A DNA stretch of 6,448 bases from Thiolapillus brandeum. Lineage in GTDB: Bacteria; Pseudomonadota; Gammaproteobacteria; Chromatiales; Chromatiaceae. The notes beneath the pieces are model-generated. The model was not told the origin of the DNA. It worked only from the letters and a program-made list of their open reading frames with translations, and did no database searches. Location of the stretch: contig DRLF01000392.1 of assembly GCA_011051425.1 (NCBI GenBank), forward strand, positions 1 to 6,448. The letters run 5' to 3'. Positions 6,248 through 6,448 of the stretch are shown here, piece by piece (within the stretch, counting starts at the first letter, position 1; every line of letters begins with the position of its first letter). The translations under genes were made by a program, and so were the position numbers.

Positions 6248-6448
6248 ATGATATTTACCTTTTATTTTCATAGACTTGTGTGTGACTGTAAGCGCTTGTG
6301 CTTCGTCCGCGTCACCTGTGCTTGTGTCAGGAAGCAATTGTCAAACAATGCTATATATTACAGAGGCTTATCTCTGAATCGACGAAACTATGCGGTCTTT
6401 ATGATCTCCTGTAAGCAGTCTGGCCAAGCAATTGTTTTTACCTGGAAT
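6248..6448 (+). CDS. Possible start of an unrecognised Cys-rich open frame (runs off window)
   Basis: An ATG at 6248 follows an excellent Shine-Dalgarno (GGGAGGT, 6238-6244), though the spacing is short at about 4 nt. The frame stays open for 67 codons to the right edge. The product would start MIFTFYFHRLVCDCKRLC and has six Cys in 67 residues, with C-x-C pairs at 12/14 and 24/26. I recognise no family, and the make-up is not typical of a bacterial protein. The ribosome binding site and the lack of stop codons in AT-rich DNA argue for it; the composition and short spacing argue against. It may be non-coding. Confidence 0.15.
   Translation, partial: MIFTFYFHRLVCDCKRLCFVRVTCACVRKQLSNNAIYYRGLSLNRRNYAVFMISCKQSGQAIVFTWN

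Larger units (their letters stand above)
6055..6448 (+). other. 394-bp region without a convincing gene
   Basis: After the exporter stop codon no clear intrinsic terminator is seen; the best local hairpin (around 6117-6128, AAGC/GCTT) has only four base pairs. The region holds a TTGACT hexamer at 6165-6170 without a matching -10 box, a foldable GC-rich block at 6179-6222, a Shine-Dalgarno plus open frame from 6248, and a 10-bp direct repeat AAGCAATTGT at 6332-6341 and 6426-6435. The reverse strand shows only frames that run back into the exporter gene. It is probably the boundary between transcription units. Confidence 0.5.

Noticed and set aside
6288..6330. GTAAGCG near 6288 as a possible IS66-type end
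   Set aside because: Only the first few bases resemble such a tip. I found no inverted partner or target duplication.
6002..6337. Reverse-strand open frame of 111 codons across the exporter 3' end
   Set aside because: It overlaps the exporter C-terminus, is basic and low in order, and has no recognisable domain.

Overview
The window looks like a chromosomal segment of a moderately GC-rich Gram-negative bacterium. A periplasmic signal-peptide protein paired with an RND-type inner-membrane exporter implies two membranes. The protein styles and the apbC/Mrp type fit a gammaproteobacterium, but no gene here fixes the taxon.

Layout, left to right, with all clear genes on the + strand. (1) The 3' two-thirds of an apbC/mrp Fe-S cluster carrier ATPase ends at 593 and is followed by a hairpin and a good Rho-independent terminator (635-669). 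(2) A 121-bp non-coding palindromic element (675-795) sits directly against that terminator. It has 36-bp terminal inverted repeats matching at 29 of 36 positions, tips starting GTAA, and flanking 8-bp direct repeats matching at 7 of 8. These are the hallmarks of a miniature transposable element (MITE) mobilised by an IS66-family transposase. (3) A 391-aa polytopic membrane protein (900-2075) looks like a divergent member of the cation/Ca2+ exchanger (CaCA) superfamily. (4) A two-gene unit (2200-6054) encodes an exported LolA-like protein (320 aa) and, 12 bp later, a 959-aa MMPL/RND exporter. The exporter starts at GTG, with its ribosome binding site overlapping the upstream stop codon. (5) The last 394 bp (6055-6448) hold no convincing gene. 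They contain a possible folded three-way-junction element and a weak, Cys-rich open frame with a strong Shine-Dalgarno that runs off the window.

Functional logic: the LolA-like/MMPL pair probably forms an envelope transport system. The exporter would extract a lipid or other hydrophobic cargo from the inner membrane using the proton gradient, and the periplasmic LolA-fold protein would receive or carry it. The cargo cannot be read from the sequence. apbC and the exchanger gene seem to be separate transcription units, divided by the terminator and the MITE.

The most notable points are the MITE, and the exporter's asymmetric proton-relay region: Asp-Tyr is kept in the second half but replaced by Gly-His in the first half, where an unusual Asp appears in the next helix. 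The exchanger homologue also lacks acidic residues in its second alpha repeat.
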